Source: Xylophilus sp042867185
Lineage (GTDB): Bacteria > Pseudomonadota > Gammaproteobacteria > Burkholderiales > Burkholderiaceae_C
Direction of reading: 5' to 3'
Length of the DNA: 64,000 bases
NCBI GenBank assembly: GCA_042867185.1
Contig: JBHZQV010000005.1
Location: forward strand, 124,001 to 188,000
In this document: positions 25,559 to 33,994 of the stretch, piece by piece
Position numbering within the stretch: the stretch's first letter is position 1
Layout: each line of letters opens with the position of its first letter
The notes under the pieces: generated by a model
Told to the model about the DNA's origin: nothing
Databases searched by the model: none
The model's input: only the letters and a program-made list of their open reading frames with translations
Program-made: the position numbers and the translations under genes

Positions 25559-25754
25559 TTATGCACAAAAAAAGTTGTGCGGCATCGCAGCAAGCCCCGA
25601 TTCGTGACCGACCGGGCACAAGCCCGGTGCGCCTCGCAAGTGGTTGATTCATATAGCGTTCCCGGTCTGCTTTTTTGGCAGGCACCCTAGGGAAAGCAAG
25701 GATTCATGCGGGCTCGCAGCGATCGCAGCAAAGCTATCAACAAAGTTATCCACA
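25559..25754. repeat. DnaA-box unit A
   Basis: It runs from TTATGCACA to TTATCCACA with 187 bp between box starts. Conserved islands shared with unit B at an exact +469 offset are the 26-bp block at 25632-25657 (24/26 identical), the block at 25668-25684 (tgc...gcaggca), and TATCAACAAAG before the second box. A trailing block (25775-25800, containing CTTG-TAAAT-CAAG) is shared with unit C. Confidence 0.65.
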
Positions 25755-26027
25755 GAAAAATGGGACGGCGTCGCAAAGACCTTGTAAATCAAGGACTTAG
25801 CGCCCCCATCAGAGAAACGAAGGGATGTTCGACGTGCAGAAGGCGTCGAGGTGCCGTTCGTCGGTCCAACAGGCCCTTTTTTGCTCTTCCGAAGAACGGG
25901 CCCCACCGGGTCACACGGCGCGAACCCGCGCCGTTGCTGGCGCGGATGCTAGCGTCGCTGAAATGCAGACCCGCCGCCGACGCAGAACCGGCCCTGTCAA
26001 GCAAAAAATTGTGGTCGGAAGGCTTGC

Positions 26028-26223
26028 TTATGCACACAAACCGTGAAAGTGCCTTTTGCCCTCGGTTTTGGGCGCGCAACCGATTCCAGCCCGGGCATAC
26101 CCTTGCAAGTGGCTGATTCATATAGCTTTGTCGCAATGCCTCTTTCGCAGGCAAAACGTGTAAAGCCATGCAGGGCGCGGGTTTAGCACGGCTCGACACG
26201 TCCTATCAACAAAGTTATCCACA
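26028..26223. repeat. DnaA-box unit B
   Basis: TTATGCACA at 26028 and TTATCCACA at 26215, again 187 bp apart and exactly 469 bp from unit A at every conserved island: 26101-26126, 26137-26153 and the TATCAACAAAG preceding the second box. Sequence between the islands is diverged. Confidence 0.65.
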
Positions 26224-26307
26224 CAACGGCGGCACAACATCGGGGGAGCACGAAAGCGATGCTGCATGCGACTCCGGACCCTGCAAGCGGTGGCGGCAGC
26301 CCCGGTT

Positions 26308-26505
26308 TTGTGCACAGGCCGGGCGAAGCGGTTGGGGCACAATGAGCGGCCTGCCGCAGCCAGATTCGACTTGCAGTTCGGCCGCATAACCCATTGATAT
26401 GCAAAGCATTTTCGGTTTCTGCAGGCCAGGGCCGACACGCCATGGCCTGGTGCCGGAGCGGCGCCATCCCCACCCTCGTGCCGTCTGTCAACAAAGTTAT
26501 CCACA
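26308..26505. repeat. DnaA-box unit C (most diverged)
   Basis: A degenerate TTGTGCACA at 26308 and an exact TTATCCACA at 26497, 189 bp apart. A GCAGGC island lies at 26421, and GTCAACAAAG precedes the second box. Downstream, AAAGTCCTT...AATCAAG (from 26526) aligns with the corresponding block of unit A at the same 29-bp distance from the box and runs into the assigned priA start. Confidence 0.55.
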
Positions 26506-26547
26506 GAATCGGCTTTTCGGTGCCGAAAGTCCTTCTGAATCAAGCTC

Positions 26548-28686
26548 TTGGAACACGCACTGCCAAACCCACCTGAAGTCGGGGCCGGACCGGTCGTCTC
26601 GGTGCTGGTCCAGACGCCCGCGCACAGTGCCATCGCCGGCCCGCTGAGCTACCGCGCCGCCGGGCCGCTGGCGCCCGGGACGCTGGTACGGGTGCCGTTG
26701 GGCAGCCGGGAAACGCTGGGGATCGTGTGGGACGCGGCCGAGGGCGCGGAGCTGCCGCCCGACACCGCGCTGCGGCCCCTGTCGGCCGTGCTGGATGCGC
26801 TGCCGCCGCTGGGGCCCGGCTGGCGGCGGCTGGTCGAGTTCGCCGGCCGCTACTACCAGCGCGGTGCCGGCGAGGTGGCCCTGGCCGCGCTGCCGCCCGC
26901 CCTGCGGGCCCTGGACCCGGTGCAGCTGGCACGCCGGCTCAAGCGCAGCCCCGGCACCGCCGCCGACATCGTTTTCGCTCCTGAAACCATAGCACCCAGC
27001 CAGGACCAGGCCACGGCCATCGCCCGATTCGATGCGGAAACCGGCCCGTTCCTGCTGTTCGGCGCCACCGGCAGCGGCAAGACCGAGGTCTACCTGCGCT
27101 GCGTGCAGGAGGCGCTGCAGGCCGACCCGCGGGCCCAGGCGCTGGTGATGGTGCCCGAGATCAACCTCACCCCGCAGCTGGAGGAGCGCTTCCACGCCCG
27201 CTTCCCCTCCGCCGACCCGGCCGGTGCGCCGGCCGTGGTGTCGATGCACAGCGGCATGACGCCGCCGCAGCGGCTGCGCAGCTGGATCGCGGCGCACACC
27301 GGCCGGGCCCGCATCGTGCTGGGCACCCGGATGGCGGTGTTCGCCGCGATGCCGCACCTGAAACTGATCGTGGTCGACGAAGAGCACGACCCCAGCTACA
27401 AGCAACAGGAAGGTGCCCGCTATTCGGCGCGCGACCTGGCGCTGTGGCGCGGCCGGGAGGAAGGCGCCAAGGTGGTGCTGGGTTCGGCCACGCCGTCGCT
27501 CGAGAGCTGGTACGCCAGCCGCCCGGCCACGGCAGAAGACCCGGGCGGCCGCTACGCCCGGCTGGAGATGCCGGCCCGCATCGGCGCTGGCGCGCTGCCC
27601 CGGGTGCGGCTGGTCGACATGAACCACCAGCCCAAGCGCGCGGTGGTCTCGCCGCCGCTGCTGGCCGCCATCGGCGAGCGCGTCGCCCGGGGCGAGCAGG
27701 TGATGGTCTTTTTGAACCGGCGCGGCTACGCCCCGGTGCTGCACTGCCCCGACTGCGGCTGGAAGAGCGACTGCCCGCACTGCAGCGCCCACCAGGTGTT
27801 CCACAAGATCGACCGCACCCTGCGCTGCCACCACTGCGGCACCACCTCGCGGGTGCCGCGCGGCTGCCCGGCCTGCGGCAACGTCGACATCGCCCCGCTC
27901 GGCCGCGGCACCGAGAAGCTGGAGGAGCATTTGTCGGAACTGCTGGAGGGCATCCGCCGGCCCGACGGCGGCCGGGTGCGCATCGCCCGGATCGACGCCG
28001 ACACCACCCGCGCCAAGGGCGCGCTGGAATCGCAGCTGGCCCAGGTGCACGCGGGCGACGTGGATGTGCTGGTCGGCACCCAGATGATCGCCAAGGGCCA
28101 CGACTTCCGCCGCATCACCCTGGTGGCCGCGGTGAACCCCGACGGGGCCCTGTTCTCCAGCGATTTCCGCGCGCCCGAGCGTTTGTTCGCGCTGCTGATG
28201 CAGGCCGGCGGCCGCGCCGGGCGCGACGCGGCCCACAGCGCCGGCAGCGAGATGTGGATCCAGACCGTGCATCCCGCACACCCGATCTTCGCCGCCCTGA
28301 AGGCCCACGATTTCCCCGCCTTCGCCGCCCAGCAGATCGAGGAGCGCCGGTCGGCCGGCATGCCCCCCTTCGCCGCCCAGGCCCTCGTGCGGGCCGAGGC
28401 GCGCACCCAGGAGGTCGCCCAGGCCTTCCTCACCGCCGCCCGCCAGGCCGCGACGGATGCCGGCCTGGACGCCACCGGCGAAGTGGTCGCCTTCGGCGCC
28501 GTGCCGATGGCGATGCAGCGCGTGGCCAACGTCGAGCGCGCACAGATGCTGCTGGAAAGCTCGTCGCGCGGCGCCCTGCAGCGCTTCCTGTCGGCCTGGC
28601 AGCCCCTGCTGCACACCACCCGCGCCGATCCGGCGCACAAGGGCCTGATCCGCTGGGCGGTGGATGTGGATCCGCTGGCGATCTAG
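26548..28686 (+). CDS. priA: Primosomal replication-restart helicase PriA
   Basis: 712-residue 3'-5' DNA helicase that reloads the replisome at collapsed forks. It has an N-terminal DNA-binding domain (1-115), Walker A GATGSGKT (172-179), DEEHD (from 277), and an eight-Cys zinc module (C400-P-D-C, C409-P-H-C, CHHC, CPAC, about 400-446). Helicase motifs V/VI are GTQMIAKGHDF and QAGGRAGRD. The assigned start is TTG at 26548 and is uncertain, because it lies at the edge of the DnaA-box repeat C and a later start would still keep the domain. A 17-bp palindromic repeat is translated inside the gene (26977-26993). The stop overlaps the convergent AEC gene by 4 bp. Confidence 0.95.
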   Translation: MEHALPNPPEVGAGPVVSVLVQTPAHSAIAGPLSYRAAGPLAPGTLVRVPLGSRETLGIVWDAAEGAELPPDTALRPLSAVLDALPPLGPGWRRLVEFAGRYYQRGAGEVALAALPPALRALDPVQLARRLKRSPGTAADIVFAPETIAPSQDQATAIARFDAETGPFLLFGATGSGKTEVYLRCVQEALQADPRAQALVMVPEINLTPQLEERFHARFPSADPAGAPAVVSMHSGMTPPQRLRSWIAAHTGRARIVLGTRMAVFAAMPHLKLIVVDEEHDPSYKQQEGARYSARDLALWRGREEGAKVVLGSATPSLESWYASRPATAEDPGGRYARLEMPARIGAGALPRVRLVDMNHQPKRAVVSPPLLAAIGERVARGEQVMVFLNRRGYAPVLHCPDCGWKSDCPHCSAHQVFHKIDRTLRCHHCGTTSRVPRGCPACGNVDIAPLGRGTEKLEEHLSELLEGIRRPDGGRVRIARIDADTTRAKGALESQLAQVHAGDVDVLVGTQMIAKGHDFRRITLVAAVNPDGALFSSDFRAPERLFALLMQAGGRAGRDAAHSAGSEMWIQTVHPAHPIFAALKAHDFPAFAAQQIEERRSAGMPPFAAQALVRAEARTQEVAQAFLTAARQAATDAGLDATGEVVAFGAVPMAMQRVANVERAQMLLESSSRGALQRFLSAWQPLLHTTRADPAHKGLIRWAVDVDPLAI
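26977..26993. repeat. 17-bp palindrome, copy 3, inside priA
   Basis: GCTCCTGAAACCATAGC. It begins on a codon boundary (codon 144) and is read as Ala-Pro-Glu-Thr-Ile plus two bases of Ala. It falls in the linker between the DNA-binding and helicase domains, where an insertion would be tolerated. Confidence 0.6.
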
Positions 28687-29639
28687 ACCCGCCAGGCCAC
28701 CGCCGCCGAGAAACTCAGGAACGCCAGCACCGTCGACACCAGGATCACCCGCGCGATCCGCCCGTTGTGCGCGCCGAAGCGCTCGGCCAGCATCGACACG
28801 TTGCTGGCGCTCGGCAGCGCCGCCACCAGCACCAGCGCCGTCAGCGCCAGCGGCTCGACCGGCGTGCCGAGTGCCGCCGCCGCCGCACCGGCGCACAGCA
28901 CCAGCACCGGGTGCAGCAGCAGCTTGGCCAGCGCCAGCAGCACCGCGCCGCGCCAGGGCGTGGGGCCGGCCGCGCCGTCCATGCCCGCGCGGGCCAGCAC
29001 CGCGCCGATGGTGAACAGCGCCACCGGCGACGCCGCATCCGACAGCAGCGCCACCGTCTGCTCCAGCGGCCGCGGCAGCACGAAGCCGGCGGCCGAGGCC
29101 CCGATGCCCAGCGCGATCGACCACGGCATCGGATTGGTCGCCATGCCGCGCAGCGCCCGCCGCAGCGCGGCCAGCGCGCCCGATGCGCCCGCACCGCCCA
29201 GCCGCGACAGCGCCACGCACAGCGAGGTGGTCAGCACCATGTCGATCGCCATCGTCTGAATCACCGGGCCGGCCGCCGCGGGCCCGAGCAGCGCGGCCAG
29301 CAGCGGCACGCCCATGAAGCCGGTGTTGGGAAACGCCGCCACCAGCGCACCGAAGGCCGCATCGTTCCAGCCGATGCCGGCGCGCCGCGACACCGCCACG
29401 GCCAGCGCCACCATCGTGACCGCGGAGGCCAGGTAGACGGCCGCCACCCGCAGATCGAGCAGCTGGTGGATCGGGGTGCGCGCGCCGAAGCGGTAGAGCA
29501 TGCAGGGCAGCGCGAAGAACAGCACGAAGCCGTTCAGCCCCGGGATCGCCGCCAGCGGCAGCAGGCCGCGCCGGGTCGCCAGCCAGCCGCAGAAGATCAG
29601 CGCGAAAAACGGGAAATTGACGGCGAGGATGGCGAGCAC
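28683..29639 (-). CDS. AEC (auxin efflux carrier) family transporter
   Basis: 318-residue membrane protein with about ten hydrophobic segments in two inverted halves. Marks of the AEC family are the FFALPCMLYRFG region, FPNTGFMGVPLL in the first half, and ALPSASNVSMLAERFG in the second. Family members carry malonate, malate or other organic anions. I chose a GTG start at 29639 (LAILAVNFPFF); the frame is open further upstream but that part would be read through an intrinsic terminator at 29701-29729 and has atypical composition. The stop overlaps the priA stop by 4 bp (CTAG shared between strands). Confidence 0.82.
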   Translation of the reverse strand: MLAILAVNFPFFALIFCGWLATRRGLLPLAAIPGLNGFVLFFALPCMLYRFGARTPIHQLLDLRVAAVYLASAVTMVALAVAVSRRAGIGWNDAAFGALVAAFPNTGFMGVPLLAALLGPAAAGPVIQTMAIDMVLTTSLCVALSRLGGAGASGALAALRRALRGMATNPMPWSIALGIGASAAGFVLPRPLEQTVALLSDAASPVALFTIGAVLARAGMDGAAGPTPWRGAVLLALAKLLLHPVLVLCAGAAAAALGTPVEPLALTALVLVAALPSASNVSMLAERFGAHNGRIARVILVSTVLAFLSFSAAVAWRV

Positions 29640-30023
29640 CGCGCGATTCTCGCAGCGGGCCCCGCCCGCCCGGCCTGCCGAACGTAGTGTGCGCGACAGC
29701 AAAAAAACGGCCTGCACAAGGCAGGCCGTGAAGAGAGACACCCCAAAAACAACCTGCGGATGCACCGCCGGCCCCCACGGCGGCGATGCACCCGCCACCC
29801 CCTGCCGGGCGGGCCGCTTCGGCCCCTGGGAGCCGGCGCGGCCCGCATGGCAGCGGGTGCAGGTGGACTTTAGGCCGGCGGTGGCGGCGCGGGAAGCGAT
29901 GAAAACGCGGCTGCATATCTGGCGGCCACATAAGCCCCCGCATGCACCCACGGCAGCAGCCCTTGCGATAAGCCCCTAGAGTCGCCATCTTCCCTGCGCA
30001 CCCAGCGCAGACGAGGACCCGAC
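29640..30023. other. 384-bp intergenic region with leader-type terminator
   Basis: It separates the AEC carrier (minus) from the DODA dioxygenase (plus). On the minus strand, an intrinsic terminator lies about 60-90 bp before the AEC start, preceded by GC-rich inverted repeats (e.g. around 29761-29790) and two GGGGCTTAT direct repeats (about 29930-29978). Either a small RNA ends here or the AEC gene has an attenuated leader. I could not match it to a known riboswitch or 6S RNA. Confidence 0.35.
29701..29729 (-). terminator. Intrinsic terminator on minus strand, upstream of AEC gene
   Basis: Perfect 9-bp stem ACGGCCTGC/GCAGGCCGT (29707-29715, 29721-29729) with loop ACAAG. On the minus strand it is followed by a run of seven T (29707-29701). 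It lies upstream of the AEC coding region, where no minus-strand gene precedes it. Confidence 0.7.
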
Positions 30024-30902
30024 ATGACGCACCCGACACCCGGCAGCCGCCTTCCCACCTACTTCATCTCCCACGGCGGCGGACCGTGGCCGTGGATGCG
30101 CGACCGGATGGGCGGCACCTACGACCTGCTGGCCGCATCGCTGCAGGACATGCCGCGGCAGCTGGGCCGCACGCCCGCGGCGGTGCTGGTGGTGTCGGGC
30201 CACTGGGAGACCGATGCGGCCTACGCGGTGATGGCGTCGCCCCGGCCGCCGATGTTCTACGACTACGGCGGCTTCCCGCCGCACACCTACCAGGTGCGGT
30301 ACCCGGCGCCGGGTGCGCCGGCGCTGGCCGAGCAGGTGCGGGGCATGGTGGCCGCCGCCGGCCTGCCGGTGGGGCTGGACGACAAGCGCGGCTTCGACCA
30401 CGGCACCTTCTCGCCGCTGGCGGTGGCGTACCCGGCGGCCGAGGTGCCGGTACTGCAGCTCTCGATCCGCAGCCACTACGACCCGGCCGAGCACCTGGCG
30501 CTGGGCCGGGCGCTGGCGCCGCTGCGCGACCAGAACGTGCTGATCGTGGGCAGCGGCCTGAGCTTCCACAACCTGCGGCATTTCGGCCCGCAGGCGCGCG
30601 ACGTGTCGCGGGCCTTCGACGACTGGCTCGACGAGACGCTGGTCCACCGCGACCCTGCCGCCCGCAGCGAACGCATGCGGCACTGGGACGCCGCCCCGGC
30701 CGCCCGCATCGCCCATCCGCAGGAAGACCACCTGGTGCCGCTGATGGTGGCGCTCGGCGCGGCCGAGCAGGAGACAGCGGTGCGGGTCTACCACGAGGAC
30801 GCCTTCATGGGCGGGCTGTCGGTGTCGAGCTTTCGCTTCGGCGCGGCGCCCGGCGATGCGGGCACGGCCGCGGCGACCGCCCCGGCGCTGGCCGCCGCCT
30901 GA
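30024..30902 (+). CDS. DODA-type class III extradiol ring-cleavage dioxygenase
   Basis: 292-residue member of the LigB superfamily, YgiD/4,5-DOPA dioxygenase type. The metal ligands are in the expected places: FISHGGGP (N-terminal His), VSGHWE (second His), FDHGTFSPL (His on the mid strand) and HPQEDHLVPL (C-terminal His pair with Glu/Asp). These form a Zn/Fe site that opens catechol-type rings. No signal peptide. It is 54 bp upstream of a pirin gene on the same strand, a pairing consistent with quinone/catechol chemistry, since pirins can act as quercetin dioxygenases. The substrate is not known; DODA homologues in bacteria often act on small catechols. Confidence 0.88.
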   Translation: MTHPTPGSRLPTYFISHGGGPWPWMRDRMGGTYDLLAASLQDMPRQLGRTPAAVLVVSGHWETDAAYAVMASPRPPMFYDYGGFPPHTYQVRYPAPGAPALAEQVRGMVAAAGLPVGLDDKRGFDHGTFSPLAVAYPAAEVPVLQLSIRSHYDPAEHLALGRALAPLRDQNVLIVGSGLSFHNLRHFGPQARDVSRAFDDWLDETLVHRDPAARSERMRHWDAAPAARIAHPQEDHLVPLMVALGAAEQETAVRVYHEDAFMGGLSVSSFRFGAAPGDAGTAAATAPALAAA

Positions 30903-30956
30903 CCGCGCGGCCGACACCACCCGCCGCCCCGCCCGCCTTCACTCCGAATCCACGCC

Positions 30957-32033
30957 ATGCCCCACGACACCCCCGCCCACCCCGTCCTCGCCGTGGAGCC
31001 GCTCGGCTTTCCCTGGGAGACGGCCGACCCGTTCCTGTTCTGCGTCTACCACGACGACGCCTATCCGCAGGCGACGCCGCAGATGGGTCCCGCCGCCTCG
31101 CTGGCCGGGCGCGCGATCGGCCAGGACTTCAGCCGCAAGGACGGCTGGAGCATGTACCACGGCGAGACGGTACCTGGCTTTCCGGCGCACCCGCACCGCG
31201 GTTTCGAGACGGTGACCATCGTGCGCAAGGGGCTGGTCGACCATTCGGACTCGCTGGGCGCGACGGCGCGCTTCGGCCAAGGCGACGTGCAGTGGCTCAC
31301 CGCCGGCGCGGGCGTGGTGCATGCGGAGATGTTCCCGCTGCTCGACGCCGCACGCCCCAATCCGCTGGAGCTGTTCCAGATCTGGCTGAACCTGCCGGCG
31401 CGCAGCAAAATGTCGCCGGCGCATTTCACGATGCTGTGGTCGCACGCGATTCCGCACCGGGTGGTCACCGACGACGCCGGCCGCCGCACCGAGGTGGCGG
31501 TGATCGCCGGCCGGATGGCGCCCGCCGCGGACGCCACCGATGCGCTGGAGCCGCCGGCCCCGCCGCCCGATTCCTGGGCCGCCCGGGCCGATGCCGACGT
31601 GGCCATCTGGACGGTCCGCATGGCGCCCGGCGCCCGCTGGACATTGCCTGCCGCGAACGGCGCCGACACCCACCGCCGGCTGTACTTCTTCAAGGGCGAC
31701 GGCGTGGCCGTCGGCGGCCGGGCCCTCGGCTCGCATGCCGCGATCGCGCTGCACCCTTCGCTGCCGGCGGAGCTGCACAACACCGGCGGCACCGAGGCCG
31801 AATTCCTGCTGCTGCAGGGCCGGCCGATCGGCGAGCCGGTCGTGCAGCACGGCCCGTTCGTGATGAACAGCCAGGCCGAGATCCGGCAGACGGTGGACGA
31901 CTACCGCCGCACCCAGTTCGGCGGCTGGCCTTTCGCCGACGCGGCGCCGGTGCACGGGCGCGACCCGGCCCGCTTCGCGCGGCACGGCGATGGGCACGAG
32001 GAGCGGCCGGAGCCGGTGGAGCAGGTTCGCTAG
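30957..32033 (+). CDS. Pirin family protein (bicupin)
   Basis: 358-residue protein with two cupin domains. The N-terminal cupin carries the metal-binding set HPHRGFETVT with VDHSDSLG, then QWLTAGAGVVHAEMF, all typical of pirin (three His and one Glu). A C-terminal pirin_C cupin (about 200-310) is present. It is longer than E. coli YhhW (231 residues), and the extension at the end is polar (HGDGHEERPEP). YhhW-type pirins oxidise quercetin; others are transcriptional cofactors. It is probably co-transcribed with the preceding DODA-type dioxygenase. Confidence 0.88.
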   Translation: MPHDTPAHPVLAVEPLGFPWETADPFLFCVYHDDAYPQATPQMGPAASLAGRAIGQDFSRKDGWSMYHGETVPGFPAHPHRGFETVTIVRKGLVDHSDSLGATARFGQGDVQWLTAGAGVVHAEMFPLLDAARPNPLELFQIWLNLPARSKMSPAHFTMLWSHAIPHRVVTDDAGRRTEVAVIAGRMAPAADATDALEPPAPPPDSWAARADADVAIWTVRMAPGARWTLPAANGADTHRRLYFFKGDGVAVGGRALGSHAAIALHPSLPAELHNTGGTEAEFLLLQGRPIGEPVVQHGPFVMNSQAEIRQTVDDYRRTQFGGWPFADAAPVHGRDPARFARHGDGHEERPEPVEQVR

Positions 32034-32203
32034 CGCCCGCCATCGCCGGCGGGCCGCGGCACCGACGCATCGGGCCGACAGGCGGTATCCGCTCGGTAAA
32101 GCCCGGATATCGGCGGATACAAATAGACCTCCAGCGGCAACCCCAAGTTACACTACGTAAATACTGTGTGCAAATGCGCAGGCTCAACCGGAGTGTCGTT
32201 CCC

Positions 32204-33850
32204 ATGGTCGCTAACCAACATATGAAGGTGTCCACCCGCATCGGGCTGGGCTACGGCATCGCACTGGTGCTGTGTTTCGCCGGCTTCGGATTCGCCGCGT
32301 CGACGATGCGGTCGCTGGCCCGCAACGTCGACGTCGTCGCCCACGACCGGCTCGCCAAGGTGGCGCAGTTGCAGGAGATGCGCAACAACTTCAACGCCCA
32401 GGGCCACCAGGTCCGCAACATTCTGATCAGCGACGACCGTCCGTTCCAGGATGCGGAGCTGAAGAAGATCGTCAACATCAAGTCGCTCAATGGAGAGATC
32501 GTCAAGAATCTCCAGGCGGCCGAGCAGGATGCGGATGCCACCGCCCTGCTGAAGAACGTGGCCGATTTCTCGCAGCCCTTCTACCAGGCCATCGACCGCA
32601 CGGTGGCGCTGGCCTACGACGGCAAGGCGCCCGAGGCGCGCGAGCAGCTGATCGGCGAGATGCGCAACCGCCAGATGCCGCTGTTCAAGGCGGTCGACGA
32701 TTCGCTCAAGCTGCAGATGGATTCCTCCCGCCAGCTGGCGACCGCGGCCATCGCCGATGCGAGCGCCGCCGCCTGGGCCATGCTGCTGATCGGCGTGGTG
32801 GTGGCGTTGGCGGCGGTGGTGGTCTGCCTCTGGACGGCGCGCTGGATCACCCGCGCGCTCGGTTCCGAGCCGGACGCGCTCGGCGCGGCGGTGCGCCGCT
32901 TCGCCGAGGGGGATCTGAGCCCCGCTCCGGGCGCCGGCGCCGCGGTACCCGGCAGCGTGCTGGCCGCCATCGGCACGATGCAGGCCAACTGGGCGCGCAT
33001 CGTCGGCCAGGTGCGGGCCAGCAGCGACAGCATCGCCACCGGTTCGACCCAGATCGCGATGGGCAACGCCGACCTGAGCCAGCGCACCGAGGAGCAGGCC
33101 AGCAGCCTGCAGCAGACCGCGTCGTCCATGGAAGAAGTGGGCTCCGCCGTGCGCCACAGCGCCGACACCGCGGGCGAGGCGAGCCGGCTGGCGTCGGAGG
33201 CCGCCGCCGCCGCCACCCGCGGCAGCGAACTGGTCGGCCATGCGGTGCAGAGCATGCAGGGCATCGCCGAATCGTCGAAGAAGATCGGCGACATCATCGG
33301 CGTGATCGACGGCATCGCCTTCCAGACCAACATCCTGGCGCTCAACGCCGCGGTGGAAGCGGCCCGGGCCGGCGAACAGGGCCGCGGCTTCGCGGTGGTG
33401 GCCAGCGAGGTGCGCAGCCTGGCCGGCCGCTCGGCCGAAGCCGCCAAGGAGATCAAGGGGTTGATCCAGGCCAGCGTCCACAAGGTGGAAGACGGCGTGC
33501 GCGAGGTGAACGACGCCGGCGCGTCGATGGCAGGTATCGTGTCGCAGGCCCAGCGGGTCGACCAGATGATCTCCGAGATCTCCACCGCGGCGGTGCAGCA
33601 GTCGCGCGGCATCGCCCAGATCGGCGAATCGGTCGATCAGCTCGACCGGATGACGCAACAGAACGCGGCCTTGGTCGAAGAGAGCGCCGCAGCGGCCGAC
33701 AGCCTGCGGCTCCAGGCGGCGGCGCTCGCCTCGGTGGTGAGTGCCTTCAAGCTCGAACCCGGCACCGCCGGTTATGCAGGACCCGCGGGCGGCGGTGCCG
33801 GCATCGCGGCAGGTGCCAGGCACGGCATGGCGCTGCTGCCGTCCGCCTGA
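32204..33850 (+). CDS. Methyl-accepting chemotaxis protein (4HB/TarH type)
   Basis: 548-residue chemoreceptor. TM1 is at about 15-35 (GLGYGIALVLCFAGFGFAAS). A periplasmic four-helix-bundle ligand domain follows (about 36-195), TM2 is at about 196-218, then a HAMP-like linker, then the cytoplasmic signalling coiled coil with the hairpin tip GIAFQTNILALNAAVEAARAG. Methylation-type Gln/Glu stretches flank the tip (RTEEQASSLQQTASSMEE). A C-terminal CheR-tether pentapeptide is not evident. The start is the ATG at 32204 because GGAG lies 10 bp upstream (32190-32193); a second Met six codons later (MKVSTRIG) is the alternative. No che genes are nearby, so it is an orphan receptor. Confidence 0.9.
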   Translation: MVANQHMKVSTRIGLGYGIALVLCFAGFGFAASTMRSLARNVDVVAHDRLAKVAQLQEMRNNFNAQGHQVRNILISDDRPFQDAELKKIVNIKSLNGEIVKNLQAAEQDADATALLKNVADFSQPFYQAIDRTVALAYDGKAPEAREQLIGEMRNRQMPLFKAVDDSLKLQMDSSRQLATAAIADASAAAWAMLLIGVVVALAAVVVCLWTARWITRALGSEPDALGAAVRRFAEGDLSPAPGAGAAVPGSVLAAIGTMQANWARIVGQVRASSDSIATGSTQIAMGNADLSQRTEEQASSLQQTASSMEEVGSAVRHSADTAGEASRLASEAAAAATRGSELVGHAVQSMQGIAESSKKIGDIIGVIDGIAFQTNILALNAAVEAARAGEQGRGFAVVASEVRSLAGRSAEAAKEIKGLIQASVHKVEDGVREVNDAGASMAGIVSQAQRVDQMISEISTAAVQQSRGIAQIGESVDQLDRMTQQNAALVEESAAAADSLRLQAAALASVVSAFKLEPGTAGYAGPAGGGAGIAAGARHGMALLPSA

Positions 33851-33994
33851 CGGCCATGCCGCCCAGGGCTCGGGAGACCAGGCCCCGTCCTTCGCCGGCA
33901 TCGAGATGTCGGTGAACGAGGTGCCGAGCCGACGGCCGCCGGTGTCGTCGCGCTGGCAGCCTTGTCGGCACGGGATGCCTCGGCCGGAAACCCG

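Larger units (their letters stand above)
25491..26547. other. Gene-free DnaA-box repeat region upstream of priA (origin-like / DnaA-titration candidate)
   Basis: 1,057 bp with no convincing gene and clearly lower GC than its flanks. It contains five exact TTATNCACA DnaA boxes, all in one orientation: 25559-25567, 25746-25754, 26028-26036, 26215-26223, 26497-26505, plus a one-mismatch TTGTGCACA at 26308-26316. The boxes are arranged in three units (listed separately). An AT-rich stretch GGTCTGCTTTTTT (25666-25678 area) resembles a 13-mer unwinding element with mismatches. It could be a replication origin, a DnaA titration/reactivation site, or a DnaA-controlled promoter for priA. dnaA is not in the window. 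Confidence 0.6.

Noticed and set aside
25706..26116. Plus-strand open frame of 136 codons in the DnaA-box region
   Set aside because: It crosses repeat units A and B, has no ribosome-binding site or homology and shows no periodic conservation between the copies.
29640..29951. N-terminal extension of the AEC transporter
   Set aside because: The frame is open but would be read through an intrinsic terminator and adds about 104 residues of Cys/Arg-rich sequence unlike the family; GTG at 29639 gives the normal length.
29760..29990. 6S RNA or mini-ykkC riboswitch in the AEC leader
   Set aside because: I could not align the stems or conserved bulge sequences to either family; left as an unnamed leader or sRNA candidate.
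32097..32125. TAAAG-type sigma-28 promoter upstream of the chemoreceptor
   Set aside because: TAAAGCCC is present, but no GCCGATAA-like -10 lies at the 11-bp spacing needed, so I cannot support it.
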